A DNA stretch of 64,000 bases. Origin: Apodemus sylvaticus (lineage: Eukaryota; Chordata; Mammalia; Rodentia; Muridae). A model generated the notes under the pieces. That model was not told where the DNA came from, did no database searches, and saw nothing but the letters and a program-made list of their open reading frames with translations. The DNA is taken from the NCBI RefSeq assembly GCF_947179515.1, contig NC_067477.1, positions 131,676,465-131,740,464 on the forward strand, in the 5' to 3' direction. Below are positions 1 to 11,388 of the stretch, piece by piece (position 1 is the stretch's first letter; each line of letters begins with the position of its first letter). Position numbers and translations under genes: made by a program.

Positions 1-119
1 TTGAAGCTCCTACGCCAGATTGGATCATTGCTGGGCCTCTGACCTTCCTCCACGGAAAGGCTTAAAATCCCAGGGGCTGAGAAGGGAGAAAAGTCCTGTG
101 GGAGGGATAAAATATGGTG

Positions 120-247
120 CATTAGGCTACAGCACAGCTTTAATCCCAGCACTGTGGAGGCGGAGGCAAGCAAATCCCTGTGAGTTCAAGGCAAGCTAGG
201 TCTACATACAAAGTGGCTACACAGAGAAACCCTGTCTCCAAAAACAA
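120..247 (+). repeat. B1 SINE (diverged)
   Basis: It carries the B1 landmarks TTTAATCCCAGCACTG, a GAGTTCAAGG block and the 3' motif GAGAAACCCTGTCTCC. It is followed by an A-rich tail that has grown into the ATG/TTA microsatellite. Confidence 0.8.
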
Positions 248-248
248 A

Positions 249-287
249 ATGATGATGATGATAATGATAATAATGTTGTTGTTGTTG

Positions 288-320
<33 letters not shown>
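249..320. repeat. ATG/ATA/GTT/ATT trinucleotide microsatellite
   Basis: Consecutive blocks of GAT, AAT, GTT and ATT triplets directly follow a B1 tail, so the array probably arose in the SINE poly(A). Confidence 0.9.
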
Positions 321-323
<3 letters not shown>

Positions 324-395
324 GCATGACAGCTGTCATGGGCTTTGGGTTGGTAGATACATGGGTGAAAAGGGCATAGTTAGAAAATATTTGCT

Positions 396-596
396 GAGCC
401 AGGCAGTGGTGGCCTACGCCTGTAATCCCAGCACTCTGGGAGGCAGAGGCAGGCAGATTTCTGAGTTCGAGGCCAGCCTGGTCTACAGAGTGAGTTCCAG
501 GACAGCCAGGACTACACAGAGAAACCCTGTCTCGGAAAAGCCAAATCCAAAAAACCAAAAAACAAAAAACAAAAAAGAAAAGAAAGAAAAAAGAAA
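396..596 (+). repeat. B1 SINE (full-length, young type)
   Basis: A complete B1 runs from GCCAGGCAGTGGTGG to CCCTGTCTCGG, with the Mus-type insert GATTTCTGAGTTCGAGG. An A-rich tail continues to about 596. Confidence 0.92.
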
Positions 597-599
597 ATA

Positions 600-1085
600 T
601 TTGCCTGTTATTAATATTTTTGAGATATGGTCTTTAGCCCAGGATGGTTTTACTATGAAGCTATGGATGATACCTGCTGCCGAGTCATGAGGACCAGAGT
701 TAAGATTCCAGCGCCCATGTAACAAGCCAGGCACCCAGCAAACTCCTAGAACTCTAGGCTTCGGGGAATCAGTGTCTTCTCTCAGGACCATTCATTCACA
801 CACATCTGAACACACTTACACAGAAACACACAAATAAAGATGCCTGCCACCGGGGCCCATGACCTGAGTTCAATTCCTGGAACCCACATTGGTTGATGAG
901 GAAAATCAACTCCTGAAAGGTTTTCTCTGGCTTCTACAGGTACACCATAGTGTTCTCTCCCTTGCCCCACCCCCATACCACTCTCCCCCCACTCTGTCTC
1001 CCTATTTCTCTTTCACACATGCACACACATACACATATCATACACAAAATAAGTAAACTTAATTTCTTTAAAAACTAAAAACAAA
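600..1085 (+). repeat. B2/B3-type SINE fragments
   Basis: Two diverged tRNA-derived SINE segments lie here. The one at about 840-1085 has GAGTTCAATTCCTGGAACCC and a CA-rich tail ending in AATAAGTAAA-type sequence. The 600-835 part has a weaker match and a CACAAATAAAG end. Confidence 0.6.
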
Positions 1086-1087
1086 AG

Positions 1088-1460
1088 GCAAGACATGATG
1101 ACTTATAGATATAACCCCAGCATTAGGGAGGTTGAGGCTTGAAATTTGCCACCAGTCCATGACCAGCCTGGGCTACAGCGTCAGAAATACTGTCTCTGAG
1201 TTGGAGGCCAGCCTGGTCTACAGAGTGAATTCCAGGACAGCCAGGACTACAAAAAATTAAAAGAAAGAAGGAAAGAAATACTATCTCAACAAACAGAAAC
1301 AATGAAGACAGAAGCTAGTGTTTTGCGCAGGCATAGTGACACCTATCTGTCATTCCAGAACTTGAGAAGCTGCAGCAAGGAGGAGAGTTTGAGGCTAGCC
1401 TGGGCTACATGGTAAGACATAAAGCCACCTACCCACCCCCCACCTCAGACAAAATGAGCA
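1088..1460 (+). repeat. Diverged B1/B4 SINE copies
   Basis: Two degraded 7SL-type segments lie at 1088-1260 and 1325-1430. They keep the motifs GGCCAGCCTGGTCTACAGAG and GAGGCTAGCCTGGGCTACAT. Confidence 0.65.
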
Positions 1461-2080
1461 AAAAGAGGTATTGGCCCTGTTTAAAATTCACACCGCCACC
1501 TCAGGGTAAAGCCCAAAGCTTCTTAGCAGTTACAGCGGCACTTCAGACTGCAGTGTTTGCTCATGTGGCATCTCTTCCCCTCGTGTGCCTGGCCTGCACG
1601 CAAGGCACCTGCTCTTTACGCCCTATTAATGTCAGTTTCTCAAGTTCAAACTAGATGCTGGAATTTGTATTCCATGTAAGATGCCTTAATGAAGGTGTGC
1701 AGAAGCGCCTTGGGGGCCAGAGGAGAGGCACCTTTGGCTTGCACTCTTAGGTAGACGTGCCTTCAATCCCCAACTAGACTTTGCCTGGTAAGTAAAACAG
1801 AGGAAGTATGGCAGGGGCTGTGCTGGGGGGAGGAGGGGAACACGTGGATGCGGACACACACACACACACTCACACACACATACACACCAAAGACAACAAT
1901 GACGACGATGACGACTACGACAACGACACACAGACACAGAGCCACCCTAGCACAGCTTTCAGCGTGCTCGGCAGTATCCTGAGGATTGGCTGAGCACTGA
2001 GCTGAGGGAGATGCCTGAGCCTAGGGACAGGCAGCCTACCCAGCAGAGAGAAATGGTAGGGACAGCAAATTAGAGGGACC
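1460..2080. other. Unassigned intergenic sequence with CA/GAC microsatellite
   Basis: No gene is recognisable. A CA tract at 1854-1890 runs into GAC/GAT triplets at 1891-1926. The open frames over it are repeat artefacts. Confidence 0.6.
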
Positions 2081-2165
2081 GGGATTTAGCCCAGTGGTAG
2101 AGCGATTGCCTAGCAAGCGCAAGGCCCTTGGTTCAATCCTCAGCTATGGAAACAAAACAAGGTAC
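2078..2165 (+). repeat. ID SINE
   Basis: The match to the ID/BC1 head is close: GGGATTTAGCCCAGTGGTAG, then GATTGCCTAGCAAGCGCAAG, then GGTTCAATCCTCAGC and an A-rich tail. ID copies are scarce in this window, which favours mouse over rat. Confidence 0.88.
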
Positions 2166-2299
2166 CCAGAGCGAATTAGATGAGTGACTCTAAAGGACAC
2201 AGAGGTCCCTCGGGAGGGGGAATGCAGAGCTTGGGAGAGAAAGACTGGGTCAGAGTTGGAGCAATGCAGACTTCCGGGGTGAAGGGTTAAATGGTTAAA

Positions 2300-2386
2300 A
2301 GTCTGTCTGTTTGTCTGCCTGTCTGCCTGTCTGCCAGTCTGTATATGTGTATGTGTGTCTGTGTGTATCTGTCTGTGTATATATCT
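2300..2386. repeat. TGTC/TGTG-rich simple repeat
   Basis: Degenerate TGTCTGCC and TGTGTATC units fill the stretch. Confidence 0.75.
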
Positions 2387-2639
2387 GGGGAGTTGGATCA
2401 ATAAGGAACCCAGTTTCTTACATGTAATCTGATAAAGCTCAAGGATGCTGAGGGGAAAGGTCTTGTGGGTAAGAGATTTATTAGAATCACCTTTAAGAGA
2501 TTTACTTATTTGTATTTGTGTGTATGTTGGGGAGAGAGAGAAAGAGACTGACCCAGAGACCAAACATCTGGAAATGGAGTTACAGGTATTAGTGAGCCAT
2601 TCTGTGCCAGCAGAAAAAGCCCAGCATTGACCTTCAACA

Positions 2640-3300
2640 GATGGGACTGTGTTTGCTAGCATACAGAGTGAGAGGCTTCCTCTTTCCTTTGGGAAATTGA
2701 GGGGTCTGCCAAGGGAAAAAGCTGGCCGTGACCCCTTCATAGGGCGAGCTGAGAGGCTTAGGAATGAAGAAATCATTGTGGCCAAAGGGAGCTACGCATC
2801 TCCTGCAGTCTCTCCTTCCTGAGACTGTTTGCCCAAAGTGCGATAAACTATCTTAGGAGACCAGCTGTCTCAGCAGACTTCCCTTTCTGGGTCAACCAAT
2901 AACTGGCTAACAAACTCAAGCCGATCAAGGTCATCTGTAATCTCCTAGGAATCCTGCTTTGCAACTGAGGCACTCTTACCACAATCTACAAGGGTGCTAG
3001 GAATCTAACTCTGTACTCTACAAGAGCATCAAGAACGCTAAGCCATTGCTCCAGCCCCAGAGAAATCACTAATGCTATGGAAAACCAGCCCGGTGGCCTT
3101 GGTGGCCCATGTGGCAGAGTGGGATGTTCATTCTTTAAGGTTTCAGAGGAAGGATATTCCATGCCATGTGGTTGATGGGTAGTCCAAAGGGGGGAGGAGG
3201 AAGGAGGGGAGAGGGTCTGTCATTCCAAGAAAAAAAATGTGTGACCTTGAGGATGTAGGAGAAGTTAGGGGGACCCACTTAGTTGACATAAGTGTATTTG
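2640..3300. other. Unassigned intergenic sequence
   Basis: I see no conserved coding frame and no clear repeat, apart from a GA-rich patch near 3190-3215. Confidence 0.4.
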
Positions 3301-3307
3301 TCATAAG

Positions 3308-3308
<1 letters not shown>

Positions 3309-3338
<30 letters not shown>
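3309..3338. repeat. (CA)n microsatellite
   Basis: This is an uninterrupted AC run. Confidence 0.95.
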
Positions 3339-3340
<2 letters not shown>

Positions 3341-4250
3341 CCTCTGGTAGCCCCCGATAGCTTGGAGGTTGGTAGCTTGGGACAGAATTGGCTTTGAAGG
3401 TGTCGGAGAGCCACCGTTGCACTTGGTGTGACTGGCAGGACGTTTGGTCTGGATTATAACAGGTAGATTCCTTCCAGTGTGTAATAAACGGTAGGTTTAA
3501 AGTTGGCACGTCATTTCCCACAGACTCCAAGACTTCTTGCTAAGCTGTTTGGGCTGGAAGAACAGACAGCTCACTGAGGGTCCAGCTACTTGGGGGAACT
3601 GTGCCTGGGATTTCAAGGCCAGGATATAGCTGGGCAGAGGGAGAGGGGAGAAGAGATAGCAGACAGCTTCTTCCTGTGAACGTAGAGGCCAAAGTGCCTT
3701 CAACTGAGATCCAGGTCTGAAGTCCAGCCAAGCCTTCTCACCCGAGACTTCTGTACTTCCAACAAACCATGCTGAAGAAATTCCAACAGAATGCTCTGGT
3801 TATTGAATTTACTGAGTGGGAGAGTGTCAGGCCAGCAGCAGTAGGGGTAGGATTTGCTGGCAAGGTAACCCAGGCCTCCTATATGACAAATGTGCTCTAC
3901 CACCAAGCTATGTTCCAATTGTTACCACACACACACACCGCGCACATTCACACTGCGCACATACACACACCACACACACCAGATGGCAGGTTGGTGGAAC
4001 CATGCTAACCATGCTATTGCTTTGCAGAGTCCAGGTAAAGAAAGGTGTTGTAAACCATTTGTGGTCTGATGTGTCTGACACAATTTTAATACACTCATGT
4101 TCCCCTCAATTTATCCTGGTAGAGTAAGGCACATTTTGACCTCTGTAATCATTATAAGTCAAAATATTATTTAGGTGCTGAGAATTAAAGAATGTCCTTG
4201 CATACACTGAACAAGCAAATAAGCACTCTGCCACTGAACCACAGTGACCC

Positions 4251-4254
4251 TTGG

Positions 4255-4286
<32 letters not shown>

Positions 4287-4492
4287 ACACATGCTCACTT
4301 ATGCATGAATGTGCATACATGTGTGCTGCACACATCTGAGCACCTTTGTCATGGCTTACATGGGAGGGTCACAGGACAACCTTGTGAAGCTGGTTCTCCC
4401 CTTCTACTTTTAGATGAGTTCAAGAGATTGAGTCCAAATAGCCAGGCTTGGACCCCAGGCACTCACATCTACTGAGTTACCTTGTCAGCCCT
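4251..4492 (-). repeat. B3-type SINE with (GT)n
   Basis: The GT tract (4255-4282) is followed by reverse-complement B3 features: GAGGGTCACAGGACAACCTT, a GGTTCTCCCCTTCTAC block and the CACTCACATCTACTGAGTTA end. Confidence 0.65.
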
Positions 4493-4971
4493 AACTTTTT
4501 ATTTATTTTTTGCAGTGCTGTAAATCAAACCCATAGTTTTGTGCACGGCAGTATAAGAAACATTAAATATTGGTCTTTTTTGTGTGTCAAACATCATAAA
4601 ACTGTTGTTTATGACAAGGAATTCAAATCTTATACCCCCAGCCCCCCTAGCTTATAAAACCTTTGTGCAAATGTTTTAATCAGCCCAACTCTGTAAAAAC
4701 CTTTGGTTCTAAAAAGGCCTCGCTGCATTATCTGAACTTCAGTGACCCAGGTGGCTAACCCCAGCCTCTCTGCTGTTCTTCATTTCCTCAGTGTATAGTC
4801 CCTCAAGCCTACATAATCACAGAAGACTAAGGTTACACCACAGCCAACAGGGTTAGAATAAAAGCCAGGTGCACGTCCGGGCCACTGTCCTTCTCTTTCT
4901 CTTCTGTCAGAAGCAAAGTTCTGGCCTGTGGAGACACTCCAGTAGGAGAGAGGTTCTCTTTCTTTGTGACC

Positions 4972-5006
4972 CAACACATTTCTTTTCTTTTGTTTTCTTC
5001 TTTTCT

Positions 5007-5068
<62 letters not shown>

Positions 5069-5135
5069 TTTCTTTCTTTCTTTCTAATTTTGGAGACAGG
5101 GTCTCTCTGTGTAGCCCAGGCTGTCCCAGAACTCT
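4972..5135 (-). repeat. (TTTC)n tract joined to a truncated B1
   Basis: About 100 bp of near-pure TTTC pyrimidine repeat passes directly into GGAGACAGGGTCTCTCTGTG, the 3' end of a minus-strand B1. The microsatellite therefore sits at the B1 tail. Confidence 0.85.
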
Positions 5136-5217
5136 GCGACTGCCCAGCTGACCCAACACATTTCTAACCCTACCACAGGCAAGCACCCTACCACTCAGCT
5201 ACACCTCACACATTTTT

Positions 5218-5400
5218 TTGAGGGACTAGAGAGCTGTCTTTGTGGTTAAGAGCACCGGCTACTCTTCTGGAGGATCCAGGTTCAATCTCCAGCTCCCACA
5301 GGGCAGCTCACAACTGTCTGTAATTCCAGTTCCAGGGTACCTCTTAGAGACATGCCTGGAGGCAAAACACCAATACACATAAAAATGAATAAATCTTTTT
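5218..5400 (+). repeat. B3/B2 SINE
   Basis: The tRNA-like head (GTGGTTAAGAGCACCGGCTA) is followed by GGTTCAATCTCCAGC, CAATACACATAAAAATG and a terminal AATAAATC. Confidence 0.85.
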
Positions 5401-5463
5401 TTTTTTTTGAGATAGGACCTCCCTACCAGGTAGTCAAGGCTGCCCTTTAACTTGTGAAAATGT

Positions 5464-6290
5464 AGCTTTTATTTCCTCAGATAAAGTGATCAGATGAGAG
5501 CTGTCCCCAAGTTGTGCAAATACAGCTTGAGTTGAGCGCAGAGTGTTTCCTTATCTGTTCTAACTATCCCAAGGCCCAGGTCTGGAAGTTTCTAGCCTCT
5601 CTGCAATCTAATCTTCCAGCTGACTGATTCAATCCAGCTTTTCAGCTCCCCCCTGATTAAATTGTTCTGCCTGGCCTCATACAAAGGTTGGCTATATGTT
5701 CTAATCTTTTTCTTTCTTTGTTTGGTTGCTTTGTTTTTGAGACAGGTTTCTCTGTATAGCCCTGGCTGTCCTGGAACTCACTCTGTAGACCAGGCTGGCC
5801 TCGAACTCAGAAATCCACCTGCCTCTGCCTCCCAAGTGCTGGGATTACAGGTGGGCTCCTTCTCATTATCAGGCTCCTTCTGTCTTCACCTGTGTTTAGC
5901 TTGTTCTCTCTGTAACCTGTCTCTATACACCTGTCCCAGTAAAACTGCCTCATGCACACACACTACACACCGTCCCCTTCTTTTCATCGGTACTCTTAAA
6001 TAGCCTCTTTTCCCTGTCTCTTCTCCTGTGAGTTGGGTGTATCCTATCTTTGACTCATTCTGTCAAATCTTCCTCTGATTCAACACTTTGTCTGCCCCTC
6101 AAAGACCTGCCCCTGGCTGCTTTCTTCTATAAATCTTCATTGTTAAGGATTAAAAAGGTATGTACAAAGGACATTCTGTATTCCAGCCAAATCATACAGT
6201 CATCCAGAGTGTGTCTGCCCTCTAGGCAGGTCACTCCTTAGGATGTGGTCCCTTGTCAGAGCAGCCATGTTGTTGGATTAAAATTCCTCT
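5464..6290 (+). repeat. Rodent medium-reiteration repeat (RMER1-like, tentative) split by a B1
   Basis: Flanks of the B1 at 5733-5856 belong to a dispersed rodent repeat I recall by phrases such as CCTCAAAGACCTGCCCCTGG and GCAGCCATGTTGTTGGATTA. The family name is from memory and should be checked by RepeatMasker. Confidence 0.45.
5733..5857 (-). repeat. B1 SINE
   Basis: The reverse-complement B1 begins TTTGAGACAGGTTTCTCTG and ends GCTGGGATTACAGGTGGGC. It is inserted in the surrounding older repeat. Confidence 0.92.
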
Positions 6291-6379
6291 ACATTCTTGC
6301 TATTCTCCTGAGTAGACTCAGGTGTGCTTCACCTCTACCAACTAAGGATGCGCGTGATGGACCCTAAGGGCTATCCCAG

Positions 6380-6775
6380 TCCCATACCCTCCTTATAGCT
6401 TCCCCCTCCTGCCTGGGGTCAAGGCTAGACCAAGTTCCATTCTCTACCCACAGGAACATTCCAATGTACTGACTGATAGTCACCTGACCCTCCGGAAAGC
6501 CCAGCCCCAGGTAGAGTTCAAATGTGTGTCATGCTTGATTGCTTGCTAGCCAATAAGTTTGAACTGTAAACTTGCTTATGTAACCTGTGCCCCTAAAAAG
6601 TATAAAAACTGCCTGTAATAGGCATTCAGGGTTGCCTTCTTGTCACCACCCCCCCCTTGAGGTACTGAGGTACTGATTGAAGGTTGGTCCCAACTTGCTG
6701 GAAAATAAACCTCTTGTGTTTCCATCTATCAATGTCTTGGTTTCTCACTTGGGGACATCTTGAAGTAAGTACCAC
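6380..6775 (+). mobile_element. Solo LTR-like element (ERV, family uncertain)
   Basis: The order of signals is that of an LTR: a TATA-like AAAAGTATAAAAACTGCC at about 6596, then AATAAACC (about 6704) and a TGTGTTTCC region. No internal retroviral sequence is adjacent. Ends are approximate. Confidence 0.5.
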
Positions 6776-6792
6776 TAACCGAGGGTCAGGAT

Positions 6793-6804
6793 CTCTCTGT
6801 CTGT

Positions 6805-6871
<67 letters not shown>
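6793..6871. repeat. (CT)n(GT)n compound microsatellite
   Basis: A CT run (about 6810-6838) switches directly into a GT run (6839-6870). Confidence 0.95.
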
Positions 6872-6872
<1 letters not shown>

Positions 6873-6879
6873 AGCTCAG

Positions 6880-7480
6880 ATTGGCTTTAAGTTTGTGACC
6901 ATCAGGCCTCCACCACTCAGATGTCTACCATTATACCCTGGTCCTAGGATTCCTTTTGAAGACCAGTATTTAAACTTGTCCTCACAGAAAGATGCAAAGA
7001 AATTAATAGGCTCAGAGCCATACTAACCACATTGAGACTTAAAGAATGAGGCTCACCCTGAAGCTACTCTTATACGGGAGAAAGAGGAAAAGGAGCCTTG
7101 GAGTTCTAATAGAAAACCATTACAGCTACCAGCAAGTAACTACAGCTAACAGCAAGAATAAAGGCACCCCACAAGGCAGGCTCTTAAACTGTAAGGGCAA
7201 AATACGGGGTACCTTGGATTTCTTTGTTGTCACATGCTAATGAGGTAGCTGTGCTCAGAGGAAGGTCACAGGGGAAATTAGCTCAGGGGATGGGCAGGGC
7301 CCTCACTGGGTGAGAACTCCAAGGCCCAGGCAGTTTTGGGGACTAAGAATAGCACGCCATCCTCTGGCCTCCATGCTCTGAAGACCCTGCTCTGCGTGGA
7401 GCTGCTTGTAAGCATTTCCTGCCATCCAACTTGGAACCAGGCAGGCCGCTGTCTTGGACACTGACCGATTGCTGTGCAGA
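6880..7480. other. Unassigned intergenic sequence
   Basis: No gene or clear repeat is seen. The short open frames on both strands show no recognisable domain. Confidence 0.4.
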
Positions 7481-7482
7481 GA

Positions 7483-7660
7483 CACCATGACCAGGGCAAC
7501 TCATAAAACAAGGTATTTAACTGGGGGCTTGCTTACAGTTTCAGAGGCTAGTCCACTGTCATCACCACAAGGTGACAGGCGTGGTGCTGGAGAAGCAGTA
7601 GAAAGTTAACATCCTGTCTGCAGGCAGAGAGAGAAGAGAGACACTGGTCTTGGCACAGGC
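7483..7660 (+). repeat. Dispersed rodent repeat fragment (family X)
   Basis: It shares AGAGACACCATGACCAGGGC and the following TTTAACTGGGGGCTTGCTTA and CAGTTTCAGAGG blocks with segments at 56236, 57967 and 63545. Family X may be a rodent DNA-transposon repeat, but I do not assign it. Confidence 0.6.
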
Positions 7661-7672
7661 TTTTGAAACACT

Positions 7673-7826
7673 AGGGGCTGGGAATACAGCATTGCAGAAA
7701 GCTTGCCTAGATGCACAAGAGCCTGGATTTGTACCCCAGCCTGGTATAGCACAGGCAGGGAGGTCATATATCATAAGTTCAAGTCCAGCCTGGGATACCT
7801 GAGACCCTGTCTCAATCAAGAAAAAA
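7673..7826 (+). repeat. B4 SINE
   Basis: An ID-like head (GGGGCTGGGAATACAGCATT) is joined to a B1-like tail (TTCAAGTCCAGCCTGGGATA, ACCCTGTCTCAATC), the fusion typical of B4. Confidence 0.75.
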
Positions 7827-8170
7827 AAATTAACGAAAGAAAGAGGGACTCACATGAAAGAAAGAGGGTCTCCCCTCCCCAAGGATCTGTAGGTGAATAA
7901 TAATTGCTAGGAAAGGAGAGGTATTTTCTTTAGTAATGTAATAATATAAATTCAAACAGCCCCCACTCCTGTGGGTACCTGTAATTAAACTCAATGGTTT
8001 AAAACAACTGCAAAAAATAAATAAAAACCATGAAAGGAGAAGTGGGAGGTAGTGGTCAGCAGGATACAGTGGGAAGAGCGTACTGGTGGCGAACGTGTTC
8101 AGAGTACTTCATACATGTATGGAAATGCGCTAATGAAACCCGTTATTATATGCTAATAAAAGCTTTAAAC
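7827..8170. other. Unassigned A-rich intergenic sequence
   Basis: It contains AAATAAATAAAAACC and similar A-rich runs. No gene is seen. Confidence 0.4.
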
Positions 8171-8171
8171 A

Positions 8172-8410
8172 GGCCCTTGAAAGGGCTCAGTGAGTAAAAG
8201 CACTTGCCACACAGGCTTGATTACCGGAGTTTGATCCTGGACCTTCTGGGGAAGCTGATGGAGGTCCCTCTTGGTGTTCCTACTCTCCTGGATAGCGGAA
8301 TTAAGAATGCATTCCAACTGAAGCTCAGGGCAATTAGGGAGGGAGGAAGAGAGGGGGCAGGGAGAGGGAAAGAGGGGGCGGGGGGGGGGTAGAGAGAGAG
8401 AGAAGAAATA
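8172..8410 (+). repeat. B2/B3 fragment and GA-rich tract
   Basis: GGGCTCAGTGAGTAAAAGCA marks a truncated tRNA-type SINE. It is followed by a purine-rich GGGAGA/GGGGG tract at about 8336-8404. Confidence 0.6.
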
Positions 8411-8424
8411 GCATACGTTCCTGC

Positions 8425-8850
8425 TAGGATCTGAAAAAGAAACAGGGCAAGGCTATCTGAGGCTCCTCCCAGCTCTCCCTGCATCACTGTGGCTCCTCCC
8501 AGCATTTCTCTCCCCGCCCCCTACTCTAAGCTTCTCCCAACTCATCACTCAGTACCTGTGGCTCCTCCCAGCACTACTCACCCCGCCCCCATCCGAAGCC
8601 TCGCCTTCCCCGCCACTTGGTTTGCTTCCTTTCCTCCAGCAAGATCCCTATATACTTCGGCCATTTTGTCTACACAGGTCTCTTGGCGTCTTCTGGTCAG
8701 CTGTTCCTCTCGCTTTCCCTCCCCGCCTCTCCTCTCATGGTCTGGTTATGCTGGCGGTGTTCAGCCTGCACTCTTCCTTCTGTCTGCCTGCTTTCTGGTA
8801 TCTGCAATAAACATCGTCTCCATACTTTAGTCTTGTCCTCCATTTATTTC
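8425..8850 (+). mobile_element. Solo LTR-like element with duplicated GC-rich modules
   Basis: Three spaced copies of GGCTCCTCCCAGC (about 8461, 8491 and 8561), with CCCCGCCCCC modules, are followed by TATATAC (8648) and CTGCAATAAACATC (about 8801). The order enhancer repeat, TATA, polyadenylation signal suggests an LTR. The family was not identified. Confidence 0.45.
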
Positions 8851-8943
8851 ATCTTCCTTCAACAGCAAGACCCTGTCTCAAATGATCAGTGAATGAATAA
8901 GTGAGTTTAAAACAAATTTTAAGACTTTTTAAAAAGATAATAG

Positions 8944-9118
8944 AGGTCTGGAGAGATTCCAGAGGACCTGGGTTCATTTCCCAGCACCCTCATAAAAACA
9001 TCTAACGCCAATAACAGGGGATCCCACTCCCTCTTCTGACCTCCAAGGGTACCAGACCAGCCTTGTGGTACACATATATATGCAGGCTAATCCTCATATG
9101 CATAAAATAAAATTTTAA
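8944..9118 (+). repeat. B3 SINE (5'-truncated)
   Basis: The copy runs from CTGGAGAGATTCCAGAGGAC through CTTCTGACCTCCAAGGG to CATAAAATAAAATTTT. Its head is internally deleted. Confidence 0.75.
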
Positions 9119-9128
9119 ACATTTAAAG

Positions 9129-9420
9129 ATTCCCAGGGAAGCAGAGGCAGGTGGATTTCTATAAGTTCAGGGCCAGCCTATTCTGGTCTACAAAGCGAGT
9201 TCCAGGCCATCCAGAGTCACACAGTGACACCTTGTTTCCAAAAAATCCTAAAAGGAAAAAACAACAGCAACAAACACTTTGGCCTTTAATCCCAGGACTC
9301 AAGAGGTAGAGGCAGGCAGATGGCTACAAGCTCAAGGTAGCCTGGTCTACAGAGTGAGTTCTAGGACAGTCAACGATACAGAGAGAAATTCTGTCTCAAA
9401 AAACCAAACCAAGCAAACAA
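9129..9420 (+). repeat. Two tandem B1 SINEs, both plus strand
   Basis: A 5'-truncated B1 (9129-9245, GGAAGCAGAGGCAGGTGG start) is followed by a diverged B1 (9276-9406) ending CTGTCTCAAAAAACC. Confidence 0.8.
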
Positions 9421-9554
9421 ACAACTCAGAAACGGAGTCAGAGAAAATATTGAGGGCAAAGCAGGAGAGCTATAGATCTCAGGAGCTGCTACTGGATAAA
9501 TATCTGCATAGATTACAGATGAGAAGGCTGGGCTGACTCCAAGACAGGCTTCAA

Positions 9555-9965
9555 AGAGACTAGGACTAAATCTCTGTTTCCAAGAACTGGGCAATTCCAG
9601 GCCTCAGAAGCTGACCCCGCAACCTGGCCAAAGGCAAGGTCAATGGGTCAGCGGCAGTTTTCAGACTTCTTTAAGTACTTCCTCAGTAACAGTTTCCAGG
9701 CCTCCACACCCCAGTAATGGAATGTCTGTAGAGATGGGCGCAGCAACTGATTAACATAGAGGTCACCTATCCCGGAATTCCCTAATGTGCCTTGAATCAG
9801 GCCTGCAAGCTCCCTTGGTTGTCTCTCTATCTTGGTAATGGGAGCCCACAGCATGCCAGACTTCTGTAGAATAAAACACTCTTTGTGTTTACATACTATT
9901 TGAGCCTGGGTGTCATTCTTCAGCGAATCAAGGACCCTTACACAAATATTCTCAGTGTAACTCAA
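9555..9965 (+). mobile_element. Solo LTR-like element
   Basis: AGAATAAAACACTC (about 9869) is followed about 60 bp later by GAGCCTGGGTGTCATTCTTC, which looks like an LTR R/U5 end. No retroviral open frame adjoins it. The 5' end is uncertain. Confidence 0.4.
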
Positions 9966-10300
9966 ACAGACATGCTAGCAAGCTCGCTGCACACCTGGGC
10001 AGGAAGTCCTCTTCGTTTTTATTCTAATGCAGGTGGTGGTGATCTTTCCCCCAGTTGCTAAGGTCTGACGTCACAGTCTTTCTAGACAGACTGGCTTTAA
10101 AGGTATCGGGGCAAAGGGCATGAAGGAAAATGGGAGGGGGCTAACCTCTCAAGTTAACAGAAATGCAGCTGGGTCTTTGAAAAAACAAAAGGTTTGGAAA
10201 ATTAGCAGATGTCATATATGTTTTACAAGGTAGGGAGATTTATGAGACATTGGCTTTTGGCAGCCTAGATACCTTCAACAAGAAAAAAAATGACGGGGGT
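9966..10300. other. Unassigned intergenic sequence
   Basis: A CRE-like TGACGTCA occurs at about 10067-10074. Nothing else is recognised. Confidence 0.4.
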
Positions 10301-10304
10301 GGGG

Positions 10305-10500
10305 AGGCAGGAGAGAGGGCTCAGCGGTTAAGAGCACTGACTGTTCTTCCAAAGGTCCTGAGTTCAAATTCCAGCACCTACATGGTGGCTCACAACCATC
10401 CATAATGAGATCTGACACCCTCTTCTGGTGTGTCCAAAGACAGCTACAGTGTACTTACATATAATAATAAATAAATCTTTGGAAAAGAAAAAAGAAAAAA
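10305..10500 (+). repeat. B2 SINE (full-length)
   Basis: The pol III head is GGTTAAGAGCACTGACTG, then GTGGCTCACAACCATC, GCCAAAGACAGC-like sequence and a terminal AATAAATAAATC. Confidence 0.92.
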
Positions 10501-10502
10501 TG

Positions 10503-10690
10503 GGGTGTTGCAGAGTTGGCTCAGTAGTTAAGAGCATTTGTTGCTCCTGCAGAGGACGCAGGGTTCAGTTCTGAGAACTCACAGGATGACTCAGAGTTGT
10601 GACTCCAGTCCTAGGAGGTCTGATCCCGTCATCTGATCTCTGCGGCCACAGGCGTGCACATGGTGCACATACAAAAAGAAAAATTATTTT
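10503..10690 (+). repeat. B3 SINE
   Basis: GGCTCAGTAGTTAAGAGCAT is followed by GGTTCAGTTCTGAGAACTC and a GTGCACATACAAAAAG end. Confidence 0.8.
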
Positions 10691-11290
10691 TCACACTGCC
10701 AGAAGAGAAATGAAGAGGAGGAAGACAAAACACCAGACCATTTCTAGTGGAAGAAAGGGGATGGGTTAAGATTTTTTGAATAACTGGAAACCCATAGCAG
10801 AGAGTCCCCAAGGGCCTGTGTAGCTGCTTCTGAGAAGCAATGGTGGGTGTGCTACCTAAGAGGACAATTATTCCTCCCTGTTCCTTTTGGATGGAACTTA
10901 GAGCAAAGCCCAGAGATCCTTAACTTTCCATATGCTAACTGAAACCCCAAGAGATGCCAAAACTTTTGTGTTCATTTCTAGTGTCACGGGGACTCGGAAG
11001 GCAAGAGCAAAGCTTTAGCAGCTGAGCCCGCTTACCCGGCGGGGGCCAGAGGGGTGAGCTGGTCGCTCCCGTCGTCCATCCAGGTGTCCCGAGGCCTGTG
11101 GCGCCCAGGAGTCTGGACTGCAGTTTTGGCCTTACCCTCCCATACAGTTTCCAGGCAGATGTATTAGAGCAGAAGAAAGAAAGATGACAGAAAATCAGAC
11201 TAGAAGACAGAGTCCACAAAGACAAACATATTTCCAGCTCCTGGCTCTAAAGTGCCTTACTACTGTACTATTGGGTTCCAGCTGAGACAT
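10690..11290. other. Unassigned unique sequence
   Basis: This is a low-repeat block with a GC-richer centre (11030-11110). Open frames up to 96 codons on the minus strand match nothing I know. Confidence 0.4.
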
Positions 11291-11298
11291 GTAGTTCC

Positions 11299-11326
11299 TT
11301 CCTTCCTTCCCTCCTTCCTTCCTTTC

Positions 11327-11388
<62 letters not shown>

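Noticed and set aside
2090..2140. tRNA-like sequence with A and B boxes
   Set aside because: It belongs to an ID SINE. Similar boxes in B2/B3 copies are also SINE heads; no genuine tRNA gene with an acceptor stem was found.
2144..2785. 213-codon minus-strand frame
   Set aside because: It crosses an ID element end and a TGTC simple repeat and resembles no protein family I know.
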